Assembly (NCBI GenBank): GCA_047495785.1
Contig: JBLDXI010000009.1
Location: 1,798,001-1,862,000, forward strand
Length of the DNA: 64,000 nucleotides
From: Lepidodermella squamata
Lineage: Eukaryota > Gastrotricha
Direction: 5' to 3'
Shown one piece after another: positions 1 through 11,119 of this stretch (the stretch's first letter is position 1; every line of letters starts with the position of its first letter). The notes below the pieces were generated by a model. That model was given only the letters and a program-made list of their open reading frames with translations, did not search any database and was not told where the DNA came from. The position numbers and the translations under genes are program-made.

Positions 1-461
1 TTTCGCCGTTTTCGGGCGCGTCGACCGTGATTTTCGTCGTCATCTCCACGGACATAGGAGATTTCATCGACATTGATCATAGCCAAATTGAAATGAGCAT
101 CAAAGGCTGCAACTTGGCCGCAACAAATCGCGTGGACGGAGCGATGTGATCGAATCCAAACTCGAACTCTCCGACCACTTCGAGAACATTCCCACAGAAC
201 TCTTAATGGACCGGAGAAAGCGCCGGTTTTAAGTCGAGATAAAATAGTTTTGAACTTCTTAGGCGACCTTTTCTGAGTTCTATCACCCCCTTCATCTTCC
301 TCTTCGTCGTCTTCATTTTCTTTCGATGTGTTGGCCTCATCTTGTTTCACGTCATCCGCATTCAGATCTTCCTCGGAAAAATTTAATAAACCCTCCCAAT
401 CTGGAGTAAGAAACAGCTCGTTTTCATCATTTAAACTAGGCTTTCTCTCTTTTAACGACAT
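1..461 (-). CDS. LSM11: U7 snRNP Sm-like protein LSm11 (5' part, runs off the window)
   Basis: The reading frame is open from an ATG at 461 down to base 1, about 153 residues, and continues outside the window. An acidic, Glu/Asp-rich N-terminal region (about residues 15-70) is followed by an Sm-type fold at about 86-140. Visible Sm landmarks are the GPL start, the RVRVWIR strand, a Cys-Gly turn, and the Sm1/Sm2 signature AFDAHFNLAMINVDE. LSm11 is known to pair with LSm10 in the U7 snRNP that cuts histone pre-mRNA 3' ends in the nucleus. The match to LSm11 rather than a canonical Sm protein rests on the long acidic N-terminus and the AFD..FN..VDE pattern. It lies 106 bp downstream of GCNA on the same strand. 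No intron is seen in the visible part. The C-terminal half is unseen, so another Sm-like family member cannot be fully excluded. Confidence 0.72.
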   Translation of the reverse strand, partial: MSLKERKPSLNDENELFLTPDWEGLLNFSEEDLNADDVKQDEANTSKENEDDEEEDEGGDRTQKRSPKKFKTILSRLKTGAFSGPLRVLWECSRSGRRVRVWIRSHRSVHAICCGQVAAFDAHFNLAMINVDEISYVRGDDDENHGRRARKRR

Positions 462-472
462 TAAACCCCTAA
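462..472 (-). promoter_or_regulatory. Probable trans-splice acceptor of LSM11
   Basis: On the minus strand a GTTTTAG acceptor lies only 7 nt before the LSM11 ATG, within the 106 bp gap after the GCNA stop. No donor or exon is available upstream, so a spliced-leader acceptor is inferred. Confidence 0.5.
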
Positions 473-567
473 AACAAAAATTGGGACTAGATACAAAAAT
501 GTGAGTTTTGTCGAGAAAAAATCAAACCGGGCTAAAGTAATGAAACAAATTGAGAAAAAATTGAGCG

Positions 568-2324
568 TCAATTGATGTTGAGGTTAAAATTAAAAGAATT
601 AGCTAGAATGAGATCGATTTGTTCGTCGATTTCGGCAGTCGGTGGCCGGCGAGTGTGGCTGATCACCGGCGTAACAGGCGGCGGAACACGCTCGTTTTGA
701 TCCGAATTAGTCGTGCGAGGCGCTCGAGCGCTTTGATACATGTCCTTGAGGCGAGCCATGACGTCTTTATGAGCGGATTTCGGCATTTCTCGCTTCACAG
801 ATGCGAAGTTTTCGGAAACGAACGACGTCCATGCGTTTTTCGGTTTCTCCGAGCGGGGAGTTTCAGGAACTGCCGGCGTTCCTTCCTCAGCAGCAGATTG
901 AGGTAAAGTGCCCACTGCAAGTTTCAAAGTTCCATGACAACGACCGCATCTCTGAAAAATTCGAAAATGTTTTGTATCACCTTAAATATTAAGAATTATA
1001 CCTGCGTGTTGACATCGATTGATTTTGAATGCCTTCCATACTGGTGGGCGCATATTTGGCAGATGTAGACGTACTTCGTCTGAATCGTATAACGATGGCA
1101 AACAGTGACAGGCGGCAACATTGGGAACGTCTTCGCAACAACTCGGGTCCATTTAACCCAAAGAGGGCCGTGACGGTGGTGTAAAACTCCATCAATCATA
1201 GTCACAGCAGCGTGGCATAGTTCGTGGATAAGGGTATCTCGCAGCCGGCCACGAGTATCGCAAACTTTTTCAGCCAATCGAATGCGACAGGTCCTAGAAC
1301 CAACCGCGCCTTTTGTCGTCGTATCCCCAGCGGTTTTGAGCAAGCGCTTCGTGAACTCGATCGCCACAACTTGCATCGGCATTTTGTTTTCAAAGCACCG
1401 TCTGTTCATTATATCAGCTACCCGACTAGCGATTTCAAGTCGGCATTTGTTGAAGGCTCGTTTCTGCTTCTTCGCATCGTCTGTTACGTCATCAGCGGAT
1501 AATTTGTACAAATACTCGGCGTCTTCATCCATCGGTTTTTCCGGTCTGGCTTTGACAGCTGGTTTCACGGCAGTTTTCGGGTAGATTTTCACGGAAGCGG
1601 GTATTGACGGTTGTTTGAAGAGCGAACCATCTGATTCACTGGCTTTTGGCTGCAACGGTTTCCGCTCAGATTCAGGCAATTTCTTCGGTTTTTCCTTCGA
1701 AATCGGAGTTTTAGGTACCAATACCTTCGGCGAAAAGGACTTTTTCGTTACAATTTTCTTTACTAGCCGCTTTTCATCCTCCATTTGAAGTTGAAGAAAT
1801 AATTTTCTAGCATGCGAAATTTCGTCGACAGGAGATTCTGAATCAGATCGGTCTTCCTCGGATTCTTCATTTTCTTCCTCGCTTTCATCGCTGTTATCTG
1901 TCCAAGTCCGCTCCAGATCATCATCAACTTCATCGTCATCGACAATGAAAGAATCCATGGCAGATTTTGACTTCTTCAAAGCGGAATTTTTAGGCTGGAC
2001 ACCGACGCGGTCAGTTTTCAGCGACGAAACAAACATTTCGAATGCGCTCTCGTCGTCACCATCGGATGAGTTGCTAGAAAATCGTCGTTGCCTCGCTATT
2101 TCCCGTTCATCGTCAGAACTATCAACAGTTTTCTCCGGCTCTCGGTAACTTTGAGGAGGCTCGTTTTCGACATTTTCTACGGCGTCGACAAATTCTTCGC
2201 TACCGCTCGAGCTGCTAGTCGCGCCGAGTCGAAATTCGATCGATGCTTTCGCGGGCTTACTACTCTGCTTCAGTGACGAGACGAAATTCTCAAAGGCAGT
2301 ATCGTCATCAGAACTAGACGACAT
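568..2324 (-). CDS. GCNA: GCNA-like SprT metalloprotease with acidic disordered N-terminus and HMG-like tail
   Basis: Two exons, 2324-1002 and 951-568, with a 50 bp GT-AG intron ending TTTTTCAG; 568 residues. The first ~300 residues are low-complexity Ser/Asp/Glu with two copies of a D(D/E)xAFExFVSSLK repeat and a SUMO-interaction-like hydrophobic patch before acidic residues (SFIVDDDE). The SprT domain holds the zinc protease motif HELCH at about 367-371 with a third His in HRHGPLW. A Cys4 zinc ribbon (C..C, then RCGRC split by the intron) follows, then a segment like an HMG box (PKNAW..F..ENFASVK). This order matches GCNA/ACRC, known to limit DNA-protein crosslinks in germ cells. The start MSSSSDDD is preferred to an in-frame ATG at 2405 because a splice acceptor lies 19 nt upstream of 2324. 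It lies between TMEM245 and LSM11 in a compact same-strand cluster. Confidence 0.85.
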
Positions 2325-2503
2325 TACAATATTCCAACAACAAAATCTAGGAAAATGTATACATATTTTAGCGGGTGAAGCATTTAGCTTATTTTTTTCG
2401 TGCAAAGACTAAAAGCAGATTTTCGTAAGTAGAAATACTAATCTCTCCACAGAGTAAAAATGCATAATACATATCTTGGTTATATATTTCCGGTCATGAT
2501 TTC

Positions 2504-5399
2504 TTAGTCATTTTTTAACGAATCTTCGCAAGGCAGTGATTGCGTTGAAACAGACGGTGTCAGACTAACGGCAGCGGGTAGTGACGTCGAAGTAGACGAG
2601 ACGAGATCCGATGATATTGGCGGTGGTTTCGACAGCGTCCGACGAGTTGTTTGCACCGAAGGAGTCGGTATAGTGTTCACAGCAGGAGTTGACGAACTTT
2701 CAATCGGCTGAGTTGACGGTACGTTAGCGGCACTCTCACTCGCGCTGTTATTCGTGTGTAACACTCCTCGGTATAGGTTCATGAGAATAACGATCATGCA
2801 TAGTAATACCGGGCCGAGAATAGCACCCTCGAAGCCAAGGCAGGAAACACCGCCAACGATAGCTAGACCTGTCAGGTAAGGATGACCACCTCCCTTAATG
2901 TCACCGTAAATTAACGCGTCCACGAAATACATAGGTAGCATATGAAGAACGAAGAAGAAAATAGCTGCGAGTCCACGGTCAGCAATTAGCCAGAGTTGAA
3001 AAACACCGGGTAAGGAAGCCCAATAAGCGCCGACGATAGGCACCGCGGCGAAAATAGCAGCGCATAGCGAGGGGAGAAACACAATTCCAATTTCGAACAC
3101 TGAATGCAAGAACCAGGTGTAGAGGCCGTAGAAAATTATCATTTTGAAGGTTGCGATGAAAACGCCTCTGATACCACTGTCAACCGCCCGGCCAACGATA
3201 TTAGATCCGCTGCTTTCGTCGTCGAAGGGCGTCAGTGAGATGAGGAGATGGACCGGTTTATAGGTTCGACCACTTGCAGTCAGCAGGTAGTAGAGCGTTG
3301 TCAAAAATACGACTGAAGAAACCGTGTAGCCGAAAACTGCCCAGCTGCAAAGCAGAAATGCGGAGGCGATGTGAGTAAATATTGCTAGGAACAGTCCAGC
3401 GTTTTCTTTCACAACGCCATAAACCGAAGTTCCAACCTAGAAAATGTCAAAAATAAGTAAATATTTGGGAAGTTTTATATATGTAATTTTTTCTCCCAAT
3501 TTTCTATTAAAAGCCGGTCAACTAGCCACAAATATCAACCCTAATCAAGTCGGTTATTTTTTTAAATTACCTGCATTACGGCGTCAATATTTTGCCGGAA
3601 GAAGTGCAACGAATGTGAGAATAGCGAGTCAACTGGTTCGCCATCGACATGTTCGAAAATTTGAACGTGATTCTGTTCAACATGAAGCGCCTTGCCGAAA
3701 TCTTTGCTCCAGCTCTCGAAGAACTTTTTCGACATCAGATCATACGCATCGAGAAGTTGAAGCTTCAACTGATCCCGCTGGGCATCCGGCACAGAGAAAA
3801 CCCATCCATCTACGGTTGAGTTGAAAAATTGCCTGCCGAAATTAGCCGCATTCGTGGCGAAATCATGCAGAGACGTCACGTTCATATCAGCCCGTTCCAA
3901 CCAACGATTCACCTCGGGATGCAATGTCCTATTCAGAAGTTCGTTTGACATAGTGAACACATAGACAGTTTCACGATGAAGCTGCATAGCGGCAATGAAG
4001 AATGTCATGACTACGAGGGCGACAACTCCAACGATTAAAATCACAGAAACGAAACCTTCAACGCAGGATTCTAGTAACTTTCGAATTTTCGCATCCCCTT
4101 TCACCAAATATTTGAAAAGTTTCGCGACTAGCGGAGGTACAAAGCCTTCTCGGCGACTTTCAAACCAGGCCCTCATCAGCCAGTAAACACCTGAAAGAAA
4201 TCCTTGAATTCGCTCAGATCGACCCAGCCAGCGAATGGCAGGCGGTAAAAGAATCAAAGGTATCAGAAATGTCACTAACATCGGATGAGACAGCAAACGA
4301 ACTATAATAACCGCCCAGAGAACTACTAGTATCATCATATTAGCCGGCTTCGCGTCGTTCTCCTTGGGCTTCCCTGATTTTTGAGGCGACTCCACACGGT
4401 AAAGAGCGTTTTCAAGTTCTTTAGCGCCCATATTCGAAAATCTAGGCGAGATAGCTGCAATGAACTGCGAAGCTCGTTTCAAACTGGTTCTAGACGGTCT
4501 CTTCAAGCATCCCGCCGACTTAGATTCTCGCTCATCATCTGGGACTTTCATGTAGACACTTATCAGTTTGACAAACAGAGGTATTAGAAGAGCTGGAAAC
4601 ACCATCATACTCAATGGACCAAGCAAAGCAGAGACTAGCATTGAGAGGCAGGCCCACCAAATCAATGGAAGAATTTTCAGAAGAAGCGGAGGCCAATATT
4701 TCGGCTGAAAAACAACAGCGGCTAGCACATATCCCAAAACCGCCGTAAGATAGACCGGCCATGGCAAGGTTACGACACCCCAAATATCACCGGAAATAGC
4801 TGATAACAAAGACAAAGACGATCGCAACGCGGTGAAATGGGCTATCATTGGGAAGTCGAATCGAACGATAGCGCAAAGAAGGAGGATTAAAACAGAAGCA
4901 GCAGTTAGCGGGATCAGATATTTTGTCACTGTTTTTTGAATGTAAGACACGATTGAAAATGCCAAAGTGAGAGGTGATATCGCAACGTGGTACGACAGAA
5001 TCGGAACAGGTGATGACGAACCAATCTCCCATAGCCACTTCTGGATAGCATCTGTAATTGCCAGCTTCAACGGATGCAAAACTAAAAAATTCGATATTAT
5101 AAAAAATTTTTTTAAAAAATTAGGTCACTCATACCAGTCCCGAGTAGCACAGCCCATAAAATTGGCTTAACAAATGGAGATAAAATGAAGTATAGGCTGT
5201 AGACCCCGGCAAGTCCGAAACAGAGAATGAACATTGTTGCGGCTTGATAAAATGAGGATTTCAGTAGTTTCTCTTCGCCTTTCGGTACGACGTTGTCGAG
5301 ACCCATGGCGGCGAAGGGCGAATCAAAAGTTAGCAAGCGCCGGTAAACATTAGTGGCTGAGCGGTGAAGCAAACTTGCCCCACCAGATGGAGCAGCCAT
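2504..5399 (-). CDS. TMEM245: TMEM245-like multi-pass membrane protein
   Basis: Three exons, 5399-5135, 5081-3571 and 3436-2504, give 902 residues; both introns (53 and 134 bp) keep phase. The protein is full of hydrophobic spans, with a C-terminal half of AI-2E-transporter (UPF0118) type: the long helix pairs around YTVSSVVFLTTLYYLL, an Ile/Gly-rich segment, and the closing GLAIVGGVSCLGFEGAILGP. Length and domain order match TMEM245 (human about 880 aa). The molecular function of the family is poorly known. The last ~75 residues are Ser/Thr/Pro-rich and probably cytosolic. The start has a splice acceptor (TTTATTAG) 12 nt upstream. GCNA begins 179 bp past the stop on the same strand, which suggests a polycistronic unit. 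Confidence 0.85.
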
Positions 5400-5413
5400 C
5401 TTAATTAATCCCT
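5400..5413 (-). promoter_or_regulatory. Probable trans-splice acceptor of TMEM245
   Basis: Minus-strand T-rich tract ending TTATTAG, 12 nt before the ATG, with no upstream exon seen. Confidence 0.45.
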
Positions 5414-6235
5414 AATAAAAAAAATACCAAGTAAATTGTTTATGAAACAAAGCAATTTTCAGCATTTTATTCAATGTTAAGTAACTTCAATCGATTGTTA
5501 AGTTGGCACGTCAACGCTGAGTTGAGAAGAACAATTGGAATTCCGAATATTATAAACCTATGACTCCCTTTTGATTGACTGGAAAATGTACCAAAAATAT
5601 GTTACGAGCTTTAATATTAGAATGTATCTTCGTTAGTAAATAGAGCTTATCTCTTTTTCGTGTTAATTTCGTTAATTCGATGTGCTGATTGAAGAGGCAA
5701 ACAACAAGATCACAGCGCTCCAAGTGACGCGTGTTAAATATTATAGAAAAATAGCGCACAACAATTGCTGTTATTATTCTGAATTATAGTTTTGAACAAA
5801 TATCACCATCAACAAATTCGCGATTGACTCGGGCTAGGGTACACTAGCCACGCCACAGTAGATAGGTATACAAATGAGACGAAAAATGAATTCTGGAGAT
5901 TATAATTGCGTAAGTTCAATTCGAGAGGCCGGAGCCAATTATGAATTTTAGAAGCTTCAACAAGATGGTTGACAAGGTAAAAATATAGTGTGCTATTAGA
6001 TTTTTAAGGCGGCATTGGAGGGAAGACGATCGAAACGGAATTTCATCTGAAGTCGAAAGCGTTTGTCTCAATAGAGACCAAATGTGAGGAAGCGCAATTT
6101 AGACAAGATATTGTTCAGTGACTACGAGGAAATGCACCGGATTCCTCATGCATATCAGTTCAATTTATGCAAAACTAGCATAATATGTGGACCAAAATAG
6201 ATGCGATAAAAAATAACAATAGTAATTTGTTAAAG
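5414..6235. other. Intergenic, no gene seen
   Basis: AT-rich spacer between the flippase stop and the TMEM245 start, both on the minus strand. It should hold the TMEM245-cluster promoter and the flippase 3' UTR. Only short unsupported frames are present. Confidence 0.5.
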
Positions 6236-9200
6236 CTATGCTGGACACGAATTTCGATTGCTCTCGAGCAGCTCGACCCATTCCTCTTGGTTCTGACTGA
6301 GAAGAGACGAGGGTCGCCTGTTGAAGTCTGGCACAGGGATGGCATGAGAAGCGGACGGCGAGCACAGATCTTGAACCGGAGTTGGTAAGGAACCAGCACC
6401 ATTACCAATCATTACGCGCGACGGAATTGACAGAGCCACGCGGCAAACTAGGTCAGGCAGCAGCGCAAAAGTCATTAAGGCCACCGCGACGAAGTAAAAA
6501 TTCGGAGTTTGGAAGATGTACAGGAAGCTTGCGTCGCATTCGAATCGTAAGAACGCCATTGATTCAGAGCACAGCCAGTGGTCGTAGACGTACATTTGAC
6601 AGAAATAACTCGCAACTGTAAACCAAAGAGCTGCGTGCTGTGGCCAACACCAGTAGCGAGTCAATACAGCCAACTTAAAATATTACATAATTACCCATAA
6701 ATCAGTCTCTTACAATTATTTTACCTTGATTAGGACTACGAACAAGGTTATGGCAAGCGCCATTTGACCGAAAGCATAATGTCCAATAAGCTGATGGAAA
6801 AATTAAAAATTTCATTTTGGGAAATATTATTAGTGATAACGAACCGTTCCATCGTCATTTAGTGCAACATCATGGCCGATTTTCGGACCGTAAACTGTCA
6901 GTAGGCAGCCGTAAAATATGACGACTGAATGGAAAATGGCCGTGAAATTCCAGAAGAAAAACTGCCCCGCCGACATGTAGCTGTTCCGCCGAAGTCGACT
7001 GTACAACGTAACGTCGGTTAACAACTCATTTTCGGAATGCGATTTCTCCACAATTGCGTAGATAAAAATTGGCAAGCTTGTAAACGTGACGTTGTACATT
7101 GTGAGGTGGAAACTTTCGTACAAGCTCTGGAGGAGTAAAGGAATTAATACAATCGATGGTCAAGGTAGAAAATGTATCCAATACCTGAGCGCTGAAGAGC
7201 GAAAAATAAACGTAGTAGATTTGGGAAGCGCTGAACGCGAGGTTCTTGTAGAAGAAGTATAATACCAAAACCGCTAGCCTGGTGTAGTAATAGTAGCCAT
7301 GTACGAAAAACATTCGCCGTAGATGGGAAAATCTCGGAATAGCGTAATCGCTGGATCGAGCCGCACTTGTTCCTGGAAATAATATGGCTCACATATCGCG
7401 CTGACTAATATTTTTAGGTTAGAAGTCAAACTCAGCTGTGAGAAAAATTTAGCGAAATCGTTCTAGGTCATTTAAACAACTTAGGAAATGACCAGTTTTA
7501 ACTTCCGCAACTTGTTAGATAACTATAAAAACTTCAAATTCATACCTTCAGAACCAAAAACAGCGAGTCCGACGTCAGCCTCTAGAATCATCGATACATC
7601 GTTTGCGCCGTCTCCAATTGCAGCACAAACTGGTCTGTGCTTCGTGTTTCGAATGAGAGAAACAACGCGAGCTTTTTCCAGAGGCGCCAATCGGCAGCCC
7701 AAAACAGCAGCAACATTAGCATGCGTAGTGATATAGACGAATTGCTGAGAGTAAACTTGAAGCATCAATTCCAGTGTTTCGCGGTCGAAAACTACACCGT
7801 ATTCAGTGTTTTTAGAGCTCGTTGATAATCTTTGCGTAAATTCATCAATCGCAATTGTGCAATCCGAAATCGTCGTTTTCCCAGTCAAGTTGAGCAACTG
7901 CGTTTTTGCGGTGAATAATTTAGCCGCGCGACATACATTAATAGCAGTTTCCTCTCGATCACCGGTCAGGACCCAACGGCGGATACCACTATTGGCTAGG
8001 TCTTCCATGGTATCGGCCACGCCTTCTTGAAGCTTGTCTTCAACGGCAGTGGCACCGACTAGTTTCAGTCCACATTCGAATTGCTCAGCCGAACTTCGAA
8101 ACATCTGTTCGCGTTCAAGAGTATCGAGACATGAATTCACACGGCGAAATGTTGTTTTCGCCTGCGTGGCACATTCATCTCCGATCTTTTTGTAGGCACA
8201 TGCCATAACCCGATAACCATCTTCGGCTAATAATCCCAAATGCTTCTTAGTCGCATTTGAAGCATCATTGACCTCACAACTTTCGGCCACAGCGGAATCG
8301 GCGCCTTTCATCAAGACGTAAATATCGCCAGCCAACTCATCCTTAGCAATTATGGACATTTTCCTCCGCGCTGGTGACCACGGAAGTTCGGCGATTATGG
8401 AAAAGAAGCGCCTTGTTCCGCGGAAGTCGACACCCATCGAGTAGGCACTTCGGCCGCAAAAGGTGATGCCGTATTTCCTTATAGCATCCAGAAATGCCAG
8501 CTCGTCTGGTGACGCAGCTAAATACTGCCAAGTCGATGGTTGGTGGGGACATTTTACTAAATTATCCGGCGATATAATCAAGCCGCATGTCGTGCACTCC
8601 ACTCTCACGGAATGGCAAAGCGATAAAATGAGGATCGACATTTCCAAATCCCCATCGCTTAATCTTTCCGAATCTTCTGAAAGACAGCAGGGTATGAAAG
8701 GTTTGCCGCAAATCAACCGTCGAGATGAACTAGAAACTTCGCGCAGCCCTTCTGATGAATCGCGATACAAGCGTCCACCAGCTGAACAATAGCGAAATTG
8801 CATGGAATTTTCCGTAAGGGTTCCAGTTTTGTCGCTGAACAAATACTCGACTTGGCCGAGATTTTCGACCAAATCCGATGTGTTTGCCTTCGCATGCAAG
8901 TCTCGTTCGCGATCGTACATTTTCATGTCCCACTTCATAAAATAAGCGCTGATCATCTTCATCGCCTCGATAGTGACGTACAAGGATATGGGAACAACAT
9001 AATTTGTTAACGCTATGAAAGACAGGAAGTCCTCGAAAATCTGGGAAAGGTTGGCGTAACTTTGAGCCATGCCCCATATAGACAACAGAGGCAACTCAGT
9101 CGGACGAGCAAATAAATATTTTGCCAACACCAATAAAAGGTTGAAAGCGACTAATCCAAGCACGTAAACCAGAAGATAGCGATTCAGAGTTCTAAAATCA

Positions 9201-10376
9201 AGTACAATTTATTATAACGACAAAGAGGTATAAAAACTTTCCAACCTTTCCAATCGTGACGTTTTTGATGTCTTCTTTTGAAAGTTGAGTGACATTTTGG
9301 TTTCTAAATATACCGTGGAACAGAATTATCAAGCAGCCTAATAAAATCCCGTCATATGTACCTGGACCAAGAAATACAGCACACCCGTAGGCCCATGCAG
9401 TATTTCTCAATTCTGCGCCACGAGGTAGCAGTTGCTCAGGCCCCAGAGGAAAAATATTAGATTCTGCAGACGAGTCTTCGTGGATCAATTGTCCAGCAAA
9501 TTGGTACAGGTTAGCTGCAGGTTTTTCATATTTAGCAACACAGCGAACTCGCAATAATTGATCGATAGTTCGGCAGGAAGCATATAACTCCGAAGATGTG
9601 CGAGTTTTAAGGGCAGTTTCGCCGTCAAGATTCGCAGTCATCACATGGCATTGCCCTGACGGATCATCGCAAGATAGCAAAATCATGTCACAAGGGAAAT
9701 GCTGATTGGCTAAAACATAAACAATGTCTCCGGTCTGAAAATAGTTAATGATTTATGATTCAGAGCAATTGAGACTGACATGGTCCAAGTATGTACCTTG
9801 ATGTCTTCCGAGAAAATGTTTGTCAGATTTCTGTCCCTCACAACAGACACGGTCCTCTTGTTCACGGCAGTATCAGCACAATGTCGAAGCCAATCTTCAT
9901 AGCCTTGCTTCGCGATTGCAAGAGAAATTACACAAATGAGAGGTACGAAGCTGGTAAGGGGATTGGTTGGAGAATCTTTCAGTGCCAACTGCAAACAAAA
10001 TACATAATTCAAAAAGTTCCATATATATGAGTGCTTTATACCTGAATAACTCCAATGATGAGGAAATAAAAGTTCGCAAGCCTGGTTAGCTGACGGAACA
10101 AGGTTTTGGGCAGAAAATTCCACAAGGTGAACTAAATTGTCGAATAATTGAAAACAGCGGTAGAATGCATGAAATCAATGCATACCTCGGATGTGACAAC
10201 TTTATTCGATGTAATCGGCTGGAAGCCTGAATTTACGTCTTCATCAGTCGAAGGAATTCCGATAGAAACTTTTCGAAAAGGAGCCTCTTCGATAGGCTTC
10301 CAGAAATTCTGCAGGGAAGAAAGATGCGTTCAGCCATAATGAATAAATTTGAATATACCCTCAGAAATCGAGACAT
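6236..10376 (-). CDS. P4-type ATPase (phospholipid flippase), ATP11 class
   Basis: Eleven exons: 10376-10359, 10308-10186, 10131-10042, 9988-9797, 9734-9362, 9303-9246, 9191-7546, 7372-7185, 7126-6845, 6790-6725 and 6673-6236; 1157 residues, all phases consistent. The phosphorylation motif DKTGTLT is at about 405-411, the actuator motif appears as DGET, and the hinge as [10 protein letters not shown] near residue 814. Ten membrane spans are expected in the family. Class-6 (ATP11A/B/C) traits are the QGYEDWLRH segment after TM2, PISLYVT in TM4, SSPDE replaced by ASPDE in the nucleotide domain, and [10 protein letters not shown] before TM7. Family members move phosphatidylserine/ethanolamine to the cytosolic leaflet together with CDC50 proteins. 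The first exon codes only six residues (MSRFLR); its start is the least certain part. The ATP11A/B/C orthologue is not resolved. Confidence 0.88.
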
Positions 10377-11119
10377 CGTGATGCTCGATTGCTACTAGCC
10401 TCCAGATTCGTGAGGGGAAGAATATTGTTGATGATGCGATTGGCAGTATATTTCCGTTAAGGTTGTTCTTTCTTCCCATTCAAAAACATCACCGCATTTA
10501 ACAAATTACTGTTCCGACTTTGAAACAGGTGAACAAAACCACTAGAATTCGTGGAAAATTGCGACTGAATCGCAACAAGTACGCGGTTTCAAGTACCAGA
10601 TCCGAACCTTGTTTGTCTTTATGAACTTGCTCTCAGCAGCATATCGATTGCCCTTTCTCTAGAGGTTTCGCGGACTTGAAACAAATTCAAATTTTGCAAG
10701 ATATATATTTCATTTGGACGTAAGAATCCTATTTTTGTTGGTATTGCTATGTGGATATTATTCAAAGTTAAAGTCAAATGAATCTTCGCATGTCGACTCA
10801 TTCGAGTTTTGACGTTGCGCGGTGCTACGCACGATTGCCGTGTCTGAACTGGGGTGTGATGGTTTCAACGTCTCTGACGTACTCCTAACCGGCAACTGCA
10901 TACTGCACGAAGAAAAGAATCCCCTTAGGCTTTTACTCACGCGCAGCATCGTACTCTTGGCGTAGTTTTGATTTCAAATTCCTATAATTCTGCTGAGTGA
11001 ATCCCACTTTTGCTTACTTTTTGAGAATGTAGCTCAGATTTTAGCTTTTTAACTCGAGAGCCGCTTTCTCCCGAAAGTCATTTCTTGTTTATTCTTCAGG
11101 CTTTTATTGAAGCATTATC
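10377..11119. other. Divergent intergenic region between flippase and ARCN1
   Basis: Holds the promoters of two divergently transcribed genes. A minus-strand open frame at 10758-10949 has no family resemblance or splice link and is not called. A T-rich acceptor (TTCTTCAG) ends at about 11100, some 20 nt before the ARCN1 ATG. Confidence 0.5.

Noticed and set aside
10758-10949. Minus-strand 63-codon frame upstream of the flippase as a first exon
   Set aside because: It cannot be joined in phase to the next exon, and the flippase already has a good ATG at 10376.
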